From NCBI RefSeq assembly GCF_041200145.1, contig NZ_CP165734.1, positions 3,286,001 to 3,350,000 of the forward strand: a DNA stretch of 64,000 nt, read 5' to 3'. Below, in pieces: positions 1-8,439 of this stretch. A program made the position numbers and the translations under genes. The DNA comes from Bradyrhizobium sp. LLZ17 (GTDB taxonomy: Bacteria; Pseudomonadota; Alphaproteobacteria; Rhizobiales; Xanthobacteraceae). The notes below the pieces were generated by a model. It was not told the origin of the DNA. It saw only the letters and a program-made list of their open reading frames with translations, and searched no databases. How positions within the stretch are numbered: the stretch's first letter is position 1; every line of letters starts with the position of its first letter.

Positions 1-141
1 ACTGACATTGGTCGGGCGCGCGCGGGAAAGCGCTTCATCGCCCTCGCGGGCGAAGAGCGGATCGTCTACGACCAGAACCTCGCTTATGTCGAGGAAGAGG
101 CGGCGAAGCACAAGCGCAAGGGCGAAAGTGGTGACGACTGA
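1..141 (+). CDS. fdhD: FdhD family formate dehydrogenase accessory protein, C-terminal end only
   Basis: The window opens inside this gene. Frame 1 reads 46 codons to a TGA at 139-141. The tail contains [14 protein letters not shown] followed by a charged KHKRKG end, which resembles the C-terminus of alphaproteobacterial FdhD. FdhD is a sulfurtransferase that passes sulfur from IscS to the molybdenum cofactor of formate dehydrogenase in the cytoplasm. The call fits the next gene, mobA, which overlaps this one by 14 bases in another frame, so the two are probably translated together. Only the tail is visible and no catalytic Cys can be checked. Confidence 0.6.
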   Translation, partial: TDIGRARAGKRFIALAGEERIVYDQNLAYVEEEAAKHKRKGESGDD

Positions 142-784
142 AACTCCGCCGACGAGCTTTCCGTCGACTGTCGGCGTGCTGCTCGCCGGCGGTCTCGCAC
201 GACGCATGGGCGGCGGCGACAAGCCGATGCGCTCCATCGGCGGCCGCACCATTCTGGAGCGCGTGATCGCGCGGCTGCAGCCGCAATGCGACGGATTGAT
301 CCTCAATGCCAATGGCGATCCCGCGCGCTTCGCTGCGTTCGGGCTGACGATCGTTGCGGACGACGTGCCCGGCTTTCCCGGTCCACTCGCCGGCATCCTC
401 GCCGCGCTCGACTGGGCCGGGACGAACCGGCCGGAGATCGAATGGGTGCTCAGCGCCGCCGGCGACTGTCCGTTCCTGCCGCGCGATCTCGTTGCGCGCC
501 TGCATGAGGCACGCGAGCGAGAGAACGCGCAGCTCGCGGTCGCTGCATCCGGCGATCAGTCGCATCCCGTGATCGGGTTGTGGCGCGTGGACCTGCGCGA
601 CCAACTGCGTCACGCGCTGGTGGTCGAGGACCTCCGCAAGATCGACCGCTGGACCGCCCGCTATCCGCTCGCGACGGTGAGGTGGCCGACCGAGCCGCTC
701 GACCCGTTCTTCAACGCCAACACGGTCGAGGACATCGCCGAAGCGGAACGGCTGGCGGCAGTGGATGAGAGCCGCCCGGCCTGA
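128..784 (+). CDS. mobA: Molybdenum cofactor guanylyltransferase MobA
   Basis: About 218 aa. MobA joins GMP from GTP to Mo-molybdopterin to make the MGD form of the cofactor used by DMSO-reductase-family enzymes such as formate dehydrogenase. The nucleotide-binding signature [14 protein letters not shown] lies at about residues 19-32, followed by AAGDCPFLP, the acidic Mg-binding stretch typical of this family. Length is normal. I chose the GTG at 128 because AAGGGCG precedes it at ribosome-binding distance and it overlaps the fdhD end. The next GTG at 131 is equally possible. The frame stays open upstream to base 8, but that part is an out-of-frame shadow of fdhD. Confidence 0.88.
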   Translation: MVTTETPPTSFPSTVGVLLAGGLARRMGGGDKPMRSIGGRTILERVIARLQPQCDGLILNANGDPARFAAFGLTIVADDVPGFPGPLAGILAALDWAGTNRPEIEWVLSAAGDCPFLPRDLVARLHEARERENAQLAVAASGDQSHPVIGLWRVDLRDQLRHALVVEDLRKIDRWTARYPLATVRWPTEPLDPFFNANTVEDIAEAERLAAVDESRPA

Positions 785-796
785 ACGCTTGTTCGT

Positions 797-2758
797 CTAG
801 GCCGGTCGGAATCCGGCTCGTTCCAGCGCTGCGCGGGCGGCGTCCGAACCGAGCGCGTTGAGAAACGCCTGCACCGCGGGGCGCTGCTTGCGCGCTGTCA
901 CCAGCGCGAAGTCATAATGCTCTTCCGCGAGCGGAATGAAACCGAGGCCGACGCCGTGGGCGACCGGCGCAATGGTCATGCCCCAGTCGGCGCGGTTCTG
1001 CGCGATGGCCGCGGCAACCGCATTGTGCGAGCGCGGCTGGTTCCAATAGCCTTCCGGCCGCGCGCCGCCGAGCAGCCGATCGATCAGGATGCGTGTGCCG
1101 GCGCCCTGGTTGCGGTTGACCATGATGCAGGCGGCATCGGTCAGCGCGGCGGCAACGGCCTGCTTCGCCCCGAGTCCCTCGAAACGTTTGTCGCCTTTGC
1201 GAAACACGATGCCCTGCATCCGCCGCCAGCCCGGTACGAGCTCCAGCCCCTCGACCAGATAGGGCGCGTTGTAGGTCTCAGTATTGTCGTCGAACAGATG
1301 GATCGGCGCGAGATCGCATTCGCCGCGCCGCGCTGCTGCAAGTCCACCGAGACTGCCGACGGCGATCGAGCGCACGGTCAGGCCGGCCTGCGCGAGCGGC
1401 GCGGTGACGAGATCGAGGCCAGTGCAGTGGCTGCCCACGATGACGAGATCCGGCACGCGCACATGCGGCGTGAACAGCGTCACCTCGGCAGCGGAGCCGG
1501 CCGGCATCTGGTCGGCGAGCGCATCAATGCGCAGGAAGCCGTCGGCCTGCGCAAAGGACGTGATCGCGCCGGACCCCTTGCCGGACGGATAGGCGATCAA
1601 ACCATCCCTGCCCTCGACCAACGAGACCATCACGAATTCGGTGCGACCGAGCTCGGATGCGATCCGCACCGGCACGGTCGCGCTGACCTTGGTATCGGAG
1701 CGCGGCGGCAGGCCCGCCATCTTGCGCAGCACCGGCACGATCATGTCGTGGAACGTGAACATCGCCGAGGTCGGGAAGCCCGGCAGGATCACCACCGGCT
1801 TGCCGTCGCAGACCGCAAGGCACAGCGGCTTGCCGGGCTTGAGCGCCACGCCATGCGCGATGATGCCGGGCTGGCCGAGCCGACCGATGATGCGATGGGA
1901 CAGGTCGCCGGCGCCTTTCGACGTGCCGCCTGACAGCACCAGCATGTCGGCGTCAGTCAGCGCGCGACGCATGGCGGATTCGAGCTTTGCCTCGTCGTCG
2001 GGAATGGCACCGAGGAAAATTGCCTCCCCGCCATTCTCGTCGATCGCGGCCGCGACGATTGCACCGTTGGTATCGTAGATCGCGGCCGGTGCAAGCACCT
2101 CACCGGGCTGGACCAGTTCGTCGCCAGTAGAGATGACGGCGACACGCGGCTTGCGCGCGACATTGACTTCCGCGATCCCGCAGGCGGCGAGCATGCCGAT
2201 CTCGCGCGAGCCGATCATCGTGCGGGCGCGCAGCAGCGCCTCGCCGCGCGCGATGTCGGACCCGGCGTAGGACACGAATTGCCCTGGCGACGCGGCGCGA
2301 CGGACGTCGATCGCATCTGGACCGGCCGGCTGGGTGTGCTCGACCATGATGACGGCGTCAGCGCCGCGCGGCACCTGTCCGCCGGTGGCGATCGGGGTCG
2401 CAGTTCCCGCCGCCACTTGCAGCGCGGGCGACGTGCCGCAGTGGATGGTCTCGTCGTTCAGAATGAGGCGGACAGGCGCGCCTTCGCCGGCCGCTGAAAG
2501 GTCTGCCGAGCGCACCGCAAAGCCATCGACATTGGAACGATCGAAGGGTGGCACGTCGATCGGTGCCGTGACGTCGTCGGCCAGTGCCGCGCCGAGCGCA
2601 TCGGCCAGCCTGCGCCTTTCGCTCGGAATTGCGCGCGGGAACAGGGCAGCGTCAAAGCGCGCCAGCGCATCTTCGCGCGACAGGATGTCGAGGAACTGCT
2701 CCTGCTCGCGCGCGCTGCGATCTTGCGTTTGCGATACCTTCGTCATGTCGGAACCCAT
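797..2758 (-). CDS. MoeA-type molybdopterin molybdotransferase fused to a periplasmic-binding-like domain
   Basis: 653 aa, about 250 longer than a plain MoeA. Residues about 25-430 are MoeA: the PPFDRSNVDGFAVR motif, TPIATGGQVPRGADAVI, the MoCF-type core with ISTGDEL and LSGGTSKGAGD, then LPGFPTSAMFTF. MoeA inserts Mo (or W) into adenylylated molybdopterin. Residues about 430-650 are a cytoplasmic periplasmic-binding-protein-like domain, from DLVIVGSHCTGLDL to the end. This fusion architecture is known. The C-terminal domain resembles the ligand part of the regulator at 5019-5912. The gene starts one base after the stop of the MoeA-like gene upstream, so it is the last gene of an operon with that gene and the TupA-like gene. 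It converges on mobA. Confidence 0.88.
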   Translation of the reverse strand: MGSDMTKVSQTQDRSAREQEQFLDILSREDALARFDAALFPRAIPSERRRLADALGAALADDVTAPIDVPPFDRSNVDGFAVRSADLSAAGEGAPVRLILNDETIHCGTSPALQVAAGTATPIATGGQVPRGADAVIMVEHTQPAGPDAIDVRRAASPGQFVSYAGSDIARGEALLRARTMIGSREIGMLAACGIAEVNVARKPRVAVISTGDELVQPGEVLAPAAIYDTNGAIVAAAIDENGGEAIFLGAIPDDEAKLESAMRRALTDADMLVLSGGTSKGAGDLSHRIIGRLGQPGIIAHGVALKPGKPLCLAVCDGKPVVILPGFPTSAMFTFHDMIVPVLRKMAGLPPRSDTKVSATVPVRIASELGRTEFVMVSLVEGRDGLIAYPSGKGSGAITSFAQADGFLRIDALADQMPAGSAAEVTLFTPHVRVPDLVIVGSHCTGLDLVTAPLAQAGLTVRSIAVGSLGGLAAARRGECDLAPIHLFDDNTETYNAPYLVEGLELVPGWRRMQGIVFRKGDKRFEGLGAKQAVAAALTDAACIMVNRNQGAGTRILIDRLLGGARPEGYWNQPRSHNAVAAAIAQNRADWGMTIAPVAHGVGLGFIPLAEEHYDFALVTARKQRPAVQAFLNALGSDAARAALERAGFRPA

Positions 2759-2759
2759 A

Positions 2760-3866
2760 TCATTCCCGCATCAGATAGGCATCGACCGCCGCGCCCGCTG
2801 CAAATCCCTCGCTGCTGCCGGGAATGAGCAACCATGCATGCGCCCGGGCGATGGCCTGAAGCGGCCATTCACCCACCGCAAGCGGCGTCCACGCGTGATG
2901 TTCCTCGGCCAGCAGCGCAATTTCGGCGATGCCGACAGTCGACGCGATCTTGCGCGCGAGTGGCAGGGTTCGCGGGCGACGCGGCCGCCGCGCCGACAAT
3001 CGATCGACGAGCGGGAGCACCAGCGCAACCCAGACCGCGAGTGCGTGATCGGGCAAGCCGGGCAAGGCGACAGCGGGAACTCTTCCAAGCCGCCCCACTG
3101 CTGCGCTCCGTCCGGGCAGGAGCGCAAGGCCATGGGCGTTCACGCTGCCGCGCCGAACGAGTGCCGCAACGACGGCATCCTGGCGACCGACGCCGCTGCC
3201 GCCGATCGTCAGCAGCAGATCGCAGGCGGAAACATCGAGCGCCTCCGCGATCGACGCGACATCGCGCGCACCGGCTTCATGCGCGCTCACATCCAATCCC
3301 GCCGCACGCGCGACGTCGGCAATCATCTGCATCGTCGCTGTTGCACCCGGCAGGTTGACGATGCGCAGCCGTGGACGCCGCACGCTCAGCCTTTCCGCGC
3401 CGGCGATACGTGCGAGCAGCAGGGCCGCTGCACCGACGGGAGATCCCTCCACGGCGACAGGTGTTCGATCGGGGACGTCGATGCCAGCGCGTCTGACGCC
3501 TTGCCCCGGCACGCCCTCCGCCAGAACCTGAGCGAGCGGGCCGGACAGCTCGACCGCGTCGGTATCGAGCACGCAGTCGCATCCATCCGGCATCGCATCG
3601 CCGGCATCAACCCACAGCGGAAGCGTGGTCAGAGGCAGCGGCGAATAGGAGGACGCGCCGACGAGATCATTGGCGCGCAACGCCCAGCCGTCCGCGGCGG
3701 CGATGTCGCAAGGCGGATAAGCCGCGAGCAACGGCGCACCTGTCGCGACGCAGCCGATCGCTTCGCTCAGCGGCAATGCGACCGGCGCGACCGGATCAAC
3801 GCCGCGCAGCAGCGCGGCGAGCGCAGTGTCGAGCGGCGTGAGCGAGGGCGGCAGGCGCTGGATCAT
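2760..3866 (-). CDS. MoeA-like molybdopterin-binding protein
   Basis: 368 aa. It has the MoeA fold order but divergent motifs: an N-terminal PPCDIAAADGWALR (compare PPFDNSAMDGYAV in true MoeA), ATMQMIADVARAAG, LLTIGGSGVGRQD in the MoCF-type domain, and LPGLPDHALAVW near the end. It probably binds molybdopterin or adenylyl-molybdopterin. Whether it transfers metal is uncertain because the canonical GGTS loop reads GGSGVG. It is the middle gene of the operon, 54 bases after the TupA-like gene and one base before the MoeA fusion. Two MoeA-type paralogs side by side may allow division of labour between Mo and W or between target enzymes. That is inference. Confidence 0.78.
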   Translation of the reverse strand: MIQRLPPSLTPLDTALAALLRGVDPVAPVALPLSEAIGCVATGAPLLAAYPPCDIAAADGWALRANDLVGASSYSPLPLTTLPLWVDAGDAMPDGCDCVLDTDAVELSGPLAQVLAEGVPGQGVRRAGIDVPDRTPVAVEGSPVGAAALLLARIAGAERLSVRRPRLRIVNLPGATATMQMIADVARAAGLDVSAHEAGARDVASIAEALDVSACDLLLTIGGSGVGRQDAVVAALVRRGSVNAHGLALLPGRSAAVGRLGRVPAVALPGLPDHALAVWVALVLPLVDRLSARRPRRPRTLPLARKIASTVGIAEIALLAEEHHAWTPLAVGEWPLQAIARAHAWLLIPGSSEGFAAGAAVDAYLMRE

Positions 3867-3920
3867 GCGTCATGATGGACCACGCATCGCCCGGTTTGGC
3901 AACAGCTTGCGCCGCGAACA

Positions 3921-4754
3921 TCAGCCGCCCGACTTGTCCGCGTTCGGAAAGAACACCTGCTGTCCATCGACCTTGTAGCCGGCGATCGCCGCCTGGCCCT
4001 CCGGCGAGATCAACCAGTCGACAAAGATCTGGCCTAGCTCCTGCTTTACGTTCGGATGCTTCTCCGCATTCACCAGCATCACGCCATACTGGTTGAGCAG
4101 CCGCTTGTCGCCTTCGACGACGATGTCGAGATCGCCGCGGTCCTTGAAGGAGATCCAACTGCCGCGATCGGACAGCACATAAGCATTCGCCGTGCGCGCG
4201 GCCTCGAGCGCCGCGCGCATGCCCTGCCCGACCTCGCGATACCAGGCGCCCTTGACGCTCGCGATGTCGATGCCGGCGACGATCCAGAGCGCGAGTTCCG
4301 CCGCATGCGTGCCGGATCGATCGCCGCGGGTCACAAACGGCGCTCCCTTGGCCTCGATCGCCTTCAAGGCGGTTGCGATGTCCTTGCCCTTTACGCCAGC
4401 GGGATCGCTGCGCGGCCCGATCAGCACGAAATCGTTGTACATCACGTCGGAGCGTTTTGCGCCAAAGCCGTCAGCGACGAATTTCTCCTCCTGCGGCCGC
4501 GAGTGCATCAACACGACGTCGGCTTCGCCCCGTCGTGCTCCGTCGAGCACCTCGTCGGTACGTCGTGCGATCACCGTGACCTCAATGCCGGTCTTGTTTT
4601 GGAAAATCGGCAGCAGATAGTCGAGCAGGCCTGAATCCTGCGTCGATGTGGTCGATGAGAGGACGATCGAGCGGTCCTCAGCGGATGACGCGGCAATGCC
4701 GGCGGCGAAGCCGCAGAGAAGCGCAAGTGCGACGGACAGTTCGCGAACGGCCAT
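3921..4754 (-). CDS. TupA-like tungstate (or molybdate) ABC transporter substrate-binding protein
   Basis: 277 aa with a signal peptide (about residues 1-25, hydrophobic run ALALLCGFAAGIA). The oxyanion-binding start SSTTSTQDSGL matches the TTTS-type motif of TupA proteins. This is followed by RRTDEVLDGARRGEADVVLM and RGDRSGTHAAE, both typical of this family. It should bind tungstate or molybdate in the periplasm. I moved the start to the ATG at 4754 because translation upstream of it gives a charged stretch and no signal peptide. No tupB or tupC permease/ATPase follows; the next genes are MoeA-type, so the membrane partners must lie elsewhere or the protein may act as a sensor. First gene of the three-gene operon, divergent from the regulator at 5019. 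Confidence 0.82.
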   Translation of the reverse strand: MAVRELSVALALLCGFAAGIAASSAEDRSIVLSSTTSTQDSGLLDYLLPIFQNKTGIEVTVIARRTDEVLDGARRGEADVVLMHSRPQEEKFVADGFGAKRSDVMYNDFVLIGPRSDPAGVKGKDIATALKAIEAKGAPFVTRGDRSGTHAAELALWIVAGIDIASVKGAWYREVGQGMRAALEAARTANAYVLSDRGSWISFKDRGDLDIVVEGDKRLLNQYGVMLVNAEKHPNVKQELGQIFVDWLISPEGQAAIAGYKVDGQQVFFPNADKSGG

Positions 4755-4904
4755 GAATGGGTCCCCGTGAGGTGGGTCGTCTTCATGATCATGAGTGCGG
4801 ATTGCGCCGCGCTCGTGACGCGATTGCCCATTGGCGCGCTCGGGAAATCTCGGCAATGCGTGCGTTCGGGATCGTTCACCACGACGAGAATCGCGCGTGG
4901 GATG

Positions 4905-4919
4905 TGTTGCAAAGCAACA
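4905..4919. promoter_or_regulatory. Perfect palindrome in the divergent tupA-like/regulator spacer, candidate operator
   Basis: TGTTGC, AAA, GCAACA: two perfect six-base arms with a three-base centre, about midway in the 264-bp spacer between two divergent genes. An imperfect relative (GTTGCAAAAGAAAC) lies at 5935-5948, just downstream of the regulator gene. The position fits a binding site for the regulator encoded at 5019. It does not match the classical ModE palindrome as I remember it. Confidence 0.4.
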
Positions 4920-5018
4920 AGATGTTCGGGCATGGTCGCTGCGGACCGAACTGAAGTGCAGAATTCCACCTGCGTCGAACGTCTAAAAAAGAAGCAAGAA
5001 TTTGCATAGGAATGCAGG

Positions 5019-5912
5019 ATGGAATTCCTGACGACCAGCGAAGCCGCTGACTATCTCCGCCTTGGCGAACGCAAGCTCTACGAACTCGTCACCACCGGCG
5101 CGATCCCCTGCACCAAGGTGACCGGAAAATGGCTCTTTCCCCGGCATGCGCTCGACCTCTGGGTGCTGTCCGGAATGGCACGTCCTGCGGGCATGCTGAC
5201 CGCGGAGCCGCCGCCGGTCGTGGGCGGCAGCCAGGACGAACTGCTGGACTGGAGCCTGCGCGAATCCGGCTCAGGCCTTGGATCGATGAGCGAGGGCAGC
5301 GCGCGCGGGCTCGAGCGCCTGCAGCGCGACGAGGTGGTGGCGGTGGCGGTCCACTTCCACAGCCTCGATGCCTCGGACAATCTCGCCTCGGACGCCAATA
5401 TGACGGCGCTGCGGGACGCTCCGGATCTGCACGATGTGCTGCTGGTCGCCTTCGTGCGGCGCGAGCAGGGCCTCGTGCTGCCGCCAGGCAATCCGAAGCA
5501 GCTGCACCGTCTCGCCGACGTGCTCGCGCTCGGTGCCAGGATGGCGATGCGACAACAGGGCACGGGCGCACAGATGCTTCTCGACGTGCTGTTAAAGCGC
5601 GCGGGCGCCACGATGCGGGATCTGCGCCGGGTCGAGACGCCGTGCCTGACCGGATCGGATCTCGCCGAACTGGTCCGCGCCGGGCAGGCCGATTGCGGCG
5701 TGGCGACGCGCGCGGCGGCGCGCTCGGCCGGCCTCAATTTCGTGCCGCTGATCTGGGAGAATTTCGATCTGGCGATGCGGCAGCGCAGCTATTTCCGCCC
5801 GGCCATGCAGGTCCTGATCCGGTTCCTGGGCGAACGGCGGCTGCAGCAGCGGGCCGAGGAGCTGACCGGCTACGACCCCTCGCCCGCCGGACAAATCCGT
5901 TTCGCGGCCTGA
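5019..5912 (+). CDS. HTH transcriptional regulator with periplasmic-binding-like ligand domain (putative Mo/W-responsive)
   Basis: 297 aa. Residues 1-50 form an excisionase-type winged HTH (EFLTTSEAADYLRLGERKLYELV, then GKWLFPRHALDLWV). Residues about 90-290 are a periplasmic-binding-like effector domain without a signal peptide. Its stretch MAMRQQGTGAQMLLDVLL parallels MVNRNQGAGTRILIDRLL in the MoeA fusion at 797-2758, and both continue to a DCGVAT or DWGMTI block and a FVPL or FIPL block. The gene diverges from the TupA-like operon, so control of that operon is likely. The ligand may be molybdate, tungstate or a cofactor precursor (inference). AGGA at 5008-5011 serves the ATG at 5019. Confidence 0.8.
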   Translation: MEFLTTSEAADYLRLGERKLYELVTTGAIPCTKVTGKWLFPRHALDLWVLSGMARPAGMLTAEPPPVVGGSQDELLDWSLRESGSGLGSMSEGSARGLERLQRDEVVAVAVHFHSLDASDNLASDANMTALRDAPDLHDVLLVAFVRREQGLVLPPGNPKQLHRLADVLALGARMAMRQQGTGAQMLLDVLLKRAGATMRDLRRVETPCLTGSDLAELVRAGQADCGVATRAAARSAGLNFVPLIWENFDLAMRQRSYFRPAMQVLIRFLGERRLQQRAEELTGYDPSPAGQIRFAA

Positions 5913-5934
5913 CATTGACGCCCGCCCCCAAATA

Positions 5935-5948
5935 GTTGCAAAAGAAAC
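5935..5948. promoter_or_regulatory. Imperfect copy of the GTTGCAAA palindrome, candidate operator
   Basis: GTTGCAAAAGAAAC resembles the perfect palindrome at 4905-4919 with a degenerate right arm. It lies 63-76 bases upstream of the binding-protein gene at 6011, where a promoter would sit. It could tie that gene to the same regulator. A two-site match is weak evidence. Confidence 0.25.
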
Positions 5949-6010
5949 CAATTCAGCCGGGCTATACCCGGGAGCAACAGCGGCCAACGCGCCGATGAGG
6001 GAGGACGAGC

Positions 6011-7225
6011 GTGAATCCAGCCAGATTTGGACTGCCGGTCGCTGCCGCGTTGGCAGCGACGCTGATGTCGGGCGTGGCCTCGGCACAGGTTTCGGACGAT
6101 GTGGTCAAGATCGGCGTGCTGACCGACATGAACGGCCCGGCCTCCGCGCCGACCGGCCAGGGTTCGGTGACGGCGGCGCAGATGGCGATCGACGATTTCG
6201 GCGGCACCGTGCTCGGCAAGCCGATCAGCATCGTGATCGGCGATCACCAGCTCAAGGCCGACATCGGCGGCGCCATTGCGCGGCGCTGGTACGACGTCGA
6301 CCAGGTCGACCTGATCGTCGACGTGCCGGTCTCCGCGGTCGGGCTCGCGGTGCAGAACATCGCCAACGAGAAGAAGCGGCTGTTCATCACCCACTCCACC
6401 GGCACCGCCGATTTCCACGGCAAATTCTGTTCGCCCTACGCGATCCAGTGGGTGTTCGATACCCGCGCGCTCGCGGTCGGCACCGCGGACGCCGTGGTCA
6501 AGCGCGGCGGCGACAGCTGGTTCTTCATCACCGACGATTACGCGTTCGGGCACTCCCTCGAACGCGATGCCTCGAGCGTCATCACCGCCAGTGGCGGCAA
6601 GGTGCTGGGCTCGGTGCGGCCGCCGCTCGCAACGCCCGACCTCTCCTCCTTCGTGCTGCAGGCGCAGGCGTCCAAGGCCAAGATCATCGGCATTGCCGCA
6701 GGTCCCCCCAACAACATGAACGAGATCAAGACCGGCTCGGAGTTCGGCGTGTTCAAGGGCGGCCAGCAGATGGCGGCGTTGCTGGCGCTGATCACCGACA
6801 TCCACGGCCTCGGCCTGCAGGCAGCGCAAGGGCTGTTGCTGACGACCTCGTTCTATTGGGACATGGACGACAAGACCCGGGAATGGTCGAAGCGTTATTT
6901 CGCCAAGATGAACAAGATGCCATCGATGTGGCAGGCCGGGGTCTATTCCAGCGTGATGCACTATCTCAACGCCATCAAGGAGACCGGCACCGACGATCCG
7001 CTCAAGGTCGCGGCGAAGATGCGGGAAAAGCCGATCGAGGATTTCTTCGCGCGCAACGGCCGCTTACGCGACGACAATCTGATGGTGCACGATCTCTGGC
7101 TGGTGCAGGTGAAGACGCCGGAGGAGAGCAAATATCCGTGGGACTATTACAAGATCCTCGCGACCATTTCCGGCGACAAGGCCTTTGGGCCGCCGGACCC
7201 GGCGTGTGCGATGGTGAAGAAGTGA
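6011..7225 (+). CDS. ABC transporter substrate-binding protein, Leu/Ile/Val (type I) family
   Basis: 404 aa. A signal peptide ends near residue 25 (MSGVASAQ). Then follow the type I binding-protein start VVKIGVLTDMNGPASAPTGQGS and an internal WFFITDDYAFGHSLERD block, typical of the branched-chain amino acid/urea/amide binding family. It would deliver a small solute to a membrane permease, but no permease or ATPase genes are nearby, a common situation in Bradyrhizobium. The start is a GTG preceded by GGGAGGA. The substrate cannot be told from sequence. The candidate operator at 5935 lies upstream. Confidence 0.85.
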   Translation: MNPARFGLPVAAALAATLMSGVASAQVSDDVVKIGVLTDMNGPASAPTGQGSVTAAQMAIDDFGGTVLGKPISIVIGDHQLKADIGGAIARRWYDVDQVDLIVDVPVSAVGLAVQNIANEKKRLFITHSTGTADFHGKFCSPYAIQWVFDTRALAVGTADAVVKRGGDSWFFITDDYAFGHSLERDASSVITASGGKVLGSVRPPLATPDLSSFVLQAQASKAKIIGIAAGPPNNMNEIKTGSEFGVFKGGQQMAALLALITDIHGLGLQAAQGLLLTTSFYWDMDDKTREWSKRYFAKMNKMPSMWQAGVYSSVMHYLNAIKETGTDDPLKVAAKMREKPIEDFFARNGRLRDDNLMVHDLWLVQVKTPEESKYPWDYYKILATISGDKAFGPPDPACAMVKK

Positions 7226-7336
7226 CCGCATAGCGGTCATTCCGGGATGGTCCGAAGGACCAGGCCCGGAATCTCGAGATCTCAGGTGTGCGCAAGTGCG
7301 CACCGGAGTTCGCGTCTTCGACGCGCCCCGGAATGA
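7226..7336. repeat. Intergenic composite of short hairpins (Bradyrhizobium-type interspersed repeat)
   Basis: Between two converging genes lies a string of short inverted repeats: GGTCC/GGACC around 7249-7261, a GTGCGC-type stem near 7286-7305, and GCGTC TTC GACGC near 7313-7325. It is bracketed by CATTCCGGG and CCCCGGAATG. This structure looks like a dispersed non-coding repeat, not a gene. Confidence 0.55.
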
Positions 7337-7355
7337 CGATCGCTTTAAGCGATCG
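7337..7355. terminator. Perfect 9-bp hairpin between converging genes, probable bidirectional terminator
   Basis: CGATCGCTT, one T, AAGCGATCG is a perfect nine-pair stem. It lies directly against the stop codon of the minus-strand TAXI gene (7356-7358) and downstream of the plus-strand binding-protein gene. The flanking T-rich bases are weak, so factor-independent termination is likely but not certain. Confidence 0.5.
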
Positions 7356-8332
7356 TCATTTGACCACGCCGATCTCGCGAAAGTATTTCATCACGCCGGG
7401 ATGAATCAGCTCGGGCTTCGGCGCGGCGGCAACCGTGTTCGCCGCGGTGGTCTCGCAGGCCTGCGCCAGTGTCTTGCAGAACGTCGCCTCGACGCCGTGC
7501 AACGTTTTCGCCAGCCGATAAGCGACATCGTCGGGCAGGTCCTCGCGTGTCAGCACGAAACTCCACGAGCCGAGTGAGGCGATCGGCTCGGACTGGTTTG
7601 GATAGCTGCCGGCCGGCACGGTGAGCGGCTTCAGGAACGCATGCCTGGCGCGGATGCGCGCGATCTCCTCGGCATCGGGCGCGATGAAACGCGCGCCCGG
7701 CGCGCTCGATGCCACCGCCACAAAGCCGGGCCAGCCGATGCCGGCACCCCATAGCGCTGCGACGCGGCCGTCCTCGACCATCGCGGGGCCGTCGCCGGCG
7801 CGGTCGAGATAGATCGCCTTGAAATCTTCGTCCTGCTTCAGGCCAAGCCCGTCCAGCACATAGCGGGCCAGGATCGGCAGGCCCGAGCCTTTTGCGCCGA
7901 AGGCGACGGGCTGGCCGACGAGATCGCGAATCCTCGTGTAAGGACTGTCCGCCCGCACCACGAATAGACCGGGATTGGAATAGATCGCGGTGAGATCTTC
8001 AGCCGTACTGGCGCGCGGCCGATGCCGGCGAACGCCTCGTAGGCGGGCTCGCCGGCGACCAACGCGAGATCGAGCTCGCTTTTCTCCAGCAGCGGGATGT
8101 TCTCGTTGCTGCCCTTGGTGTTGCGCGGGGCAATCGTCAAGGACGGATCGGCAGCGTTCATCACCGCCGCAAACGCATTGCCGTAGAGCGGGAAGCCGCC
8201 ACCGGGCGTCGCGGTGCCCAGGCTGATCGTCGTGGTCGGAATGGCCTTGTCTCCGGTTTGCGCGGTGGCCGTGCCCGCAAGGGGATTTGCGAGCACCGCC
8301 GCGGCGAGAAGCATGTTCGAAGCAAATCTCAT
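7356..8332 (-). pseudogene. TAXI family TRAP transporter solute-binding protein, frameshifted
   Basis: Two overlapping minus-strand frames together make one TAXI protein. The N-terminal part (from ATG 8332) has a signal peptide ending ATAQ and the TAXI start ISLGTATPGGGFPLYGNAF. The C-terminal part resumes as LTAIYSNPGLFVVRAD and ends REIGVVK. The break is near 7998-8005: one base appears to be missing between AAGATC and TCACC (expected LKILTAIY). TAXI proteins bind solutes for tripartite TRAP importers. No membrane subunit is nearby. It may be a real pseudogene or a sequencing error. Confidence 0.75.
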
Positions 8333-8439
8333 GGTCGTTTCCGGCGGGCCTGCGTCAACATCGACTTGAGACGATGTAGGCAGCGAGCCGATTTTGTGGA
8401 AGCATGTGCGCACAAGATAATAAAGCAATAGGAGGCGAC

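Noticed and set aside
2334..3875. 513-aa plus-strand ORF opposite the MoeA-type genes
   Set aside because: Mirror frame of real minus-strand genes in high-GC DNA; Arg/Gly-rich low-information translation, no ribosome-binding site, no domain.
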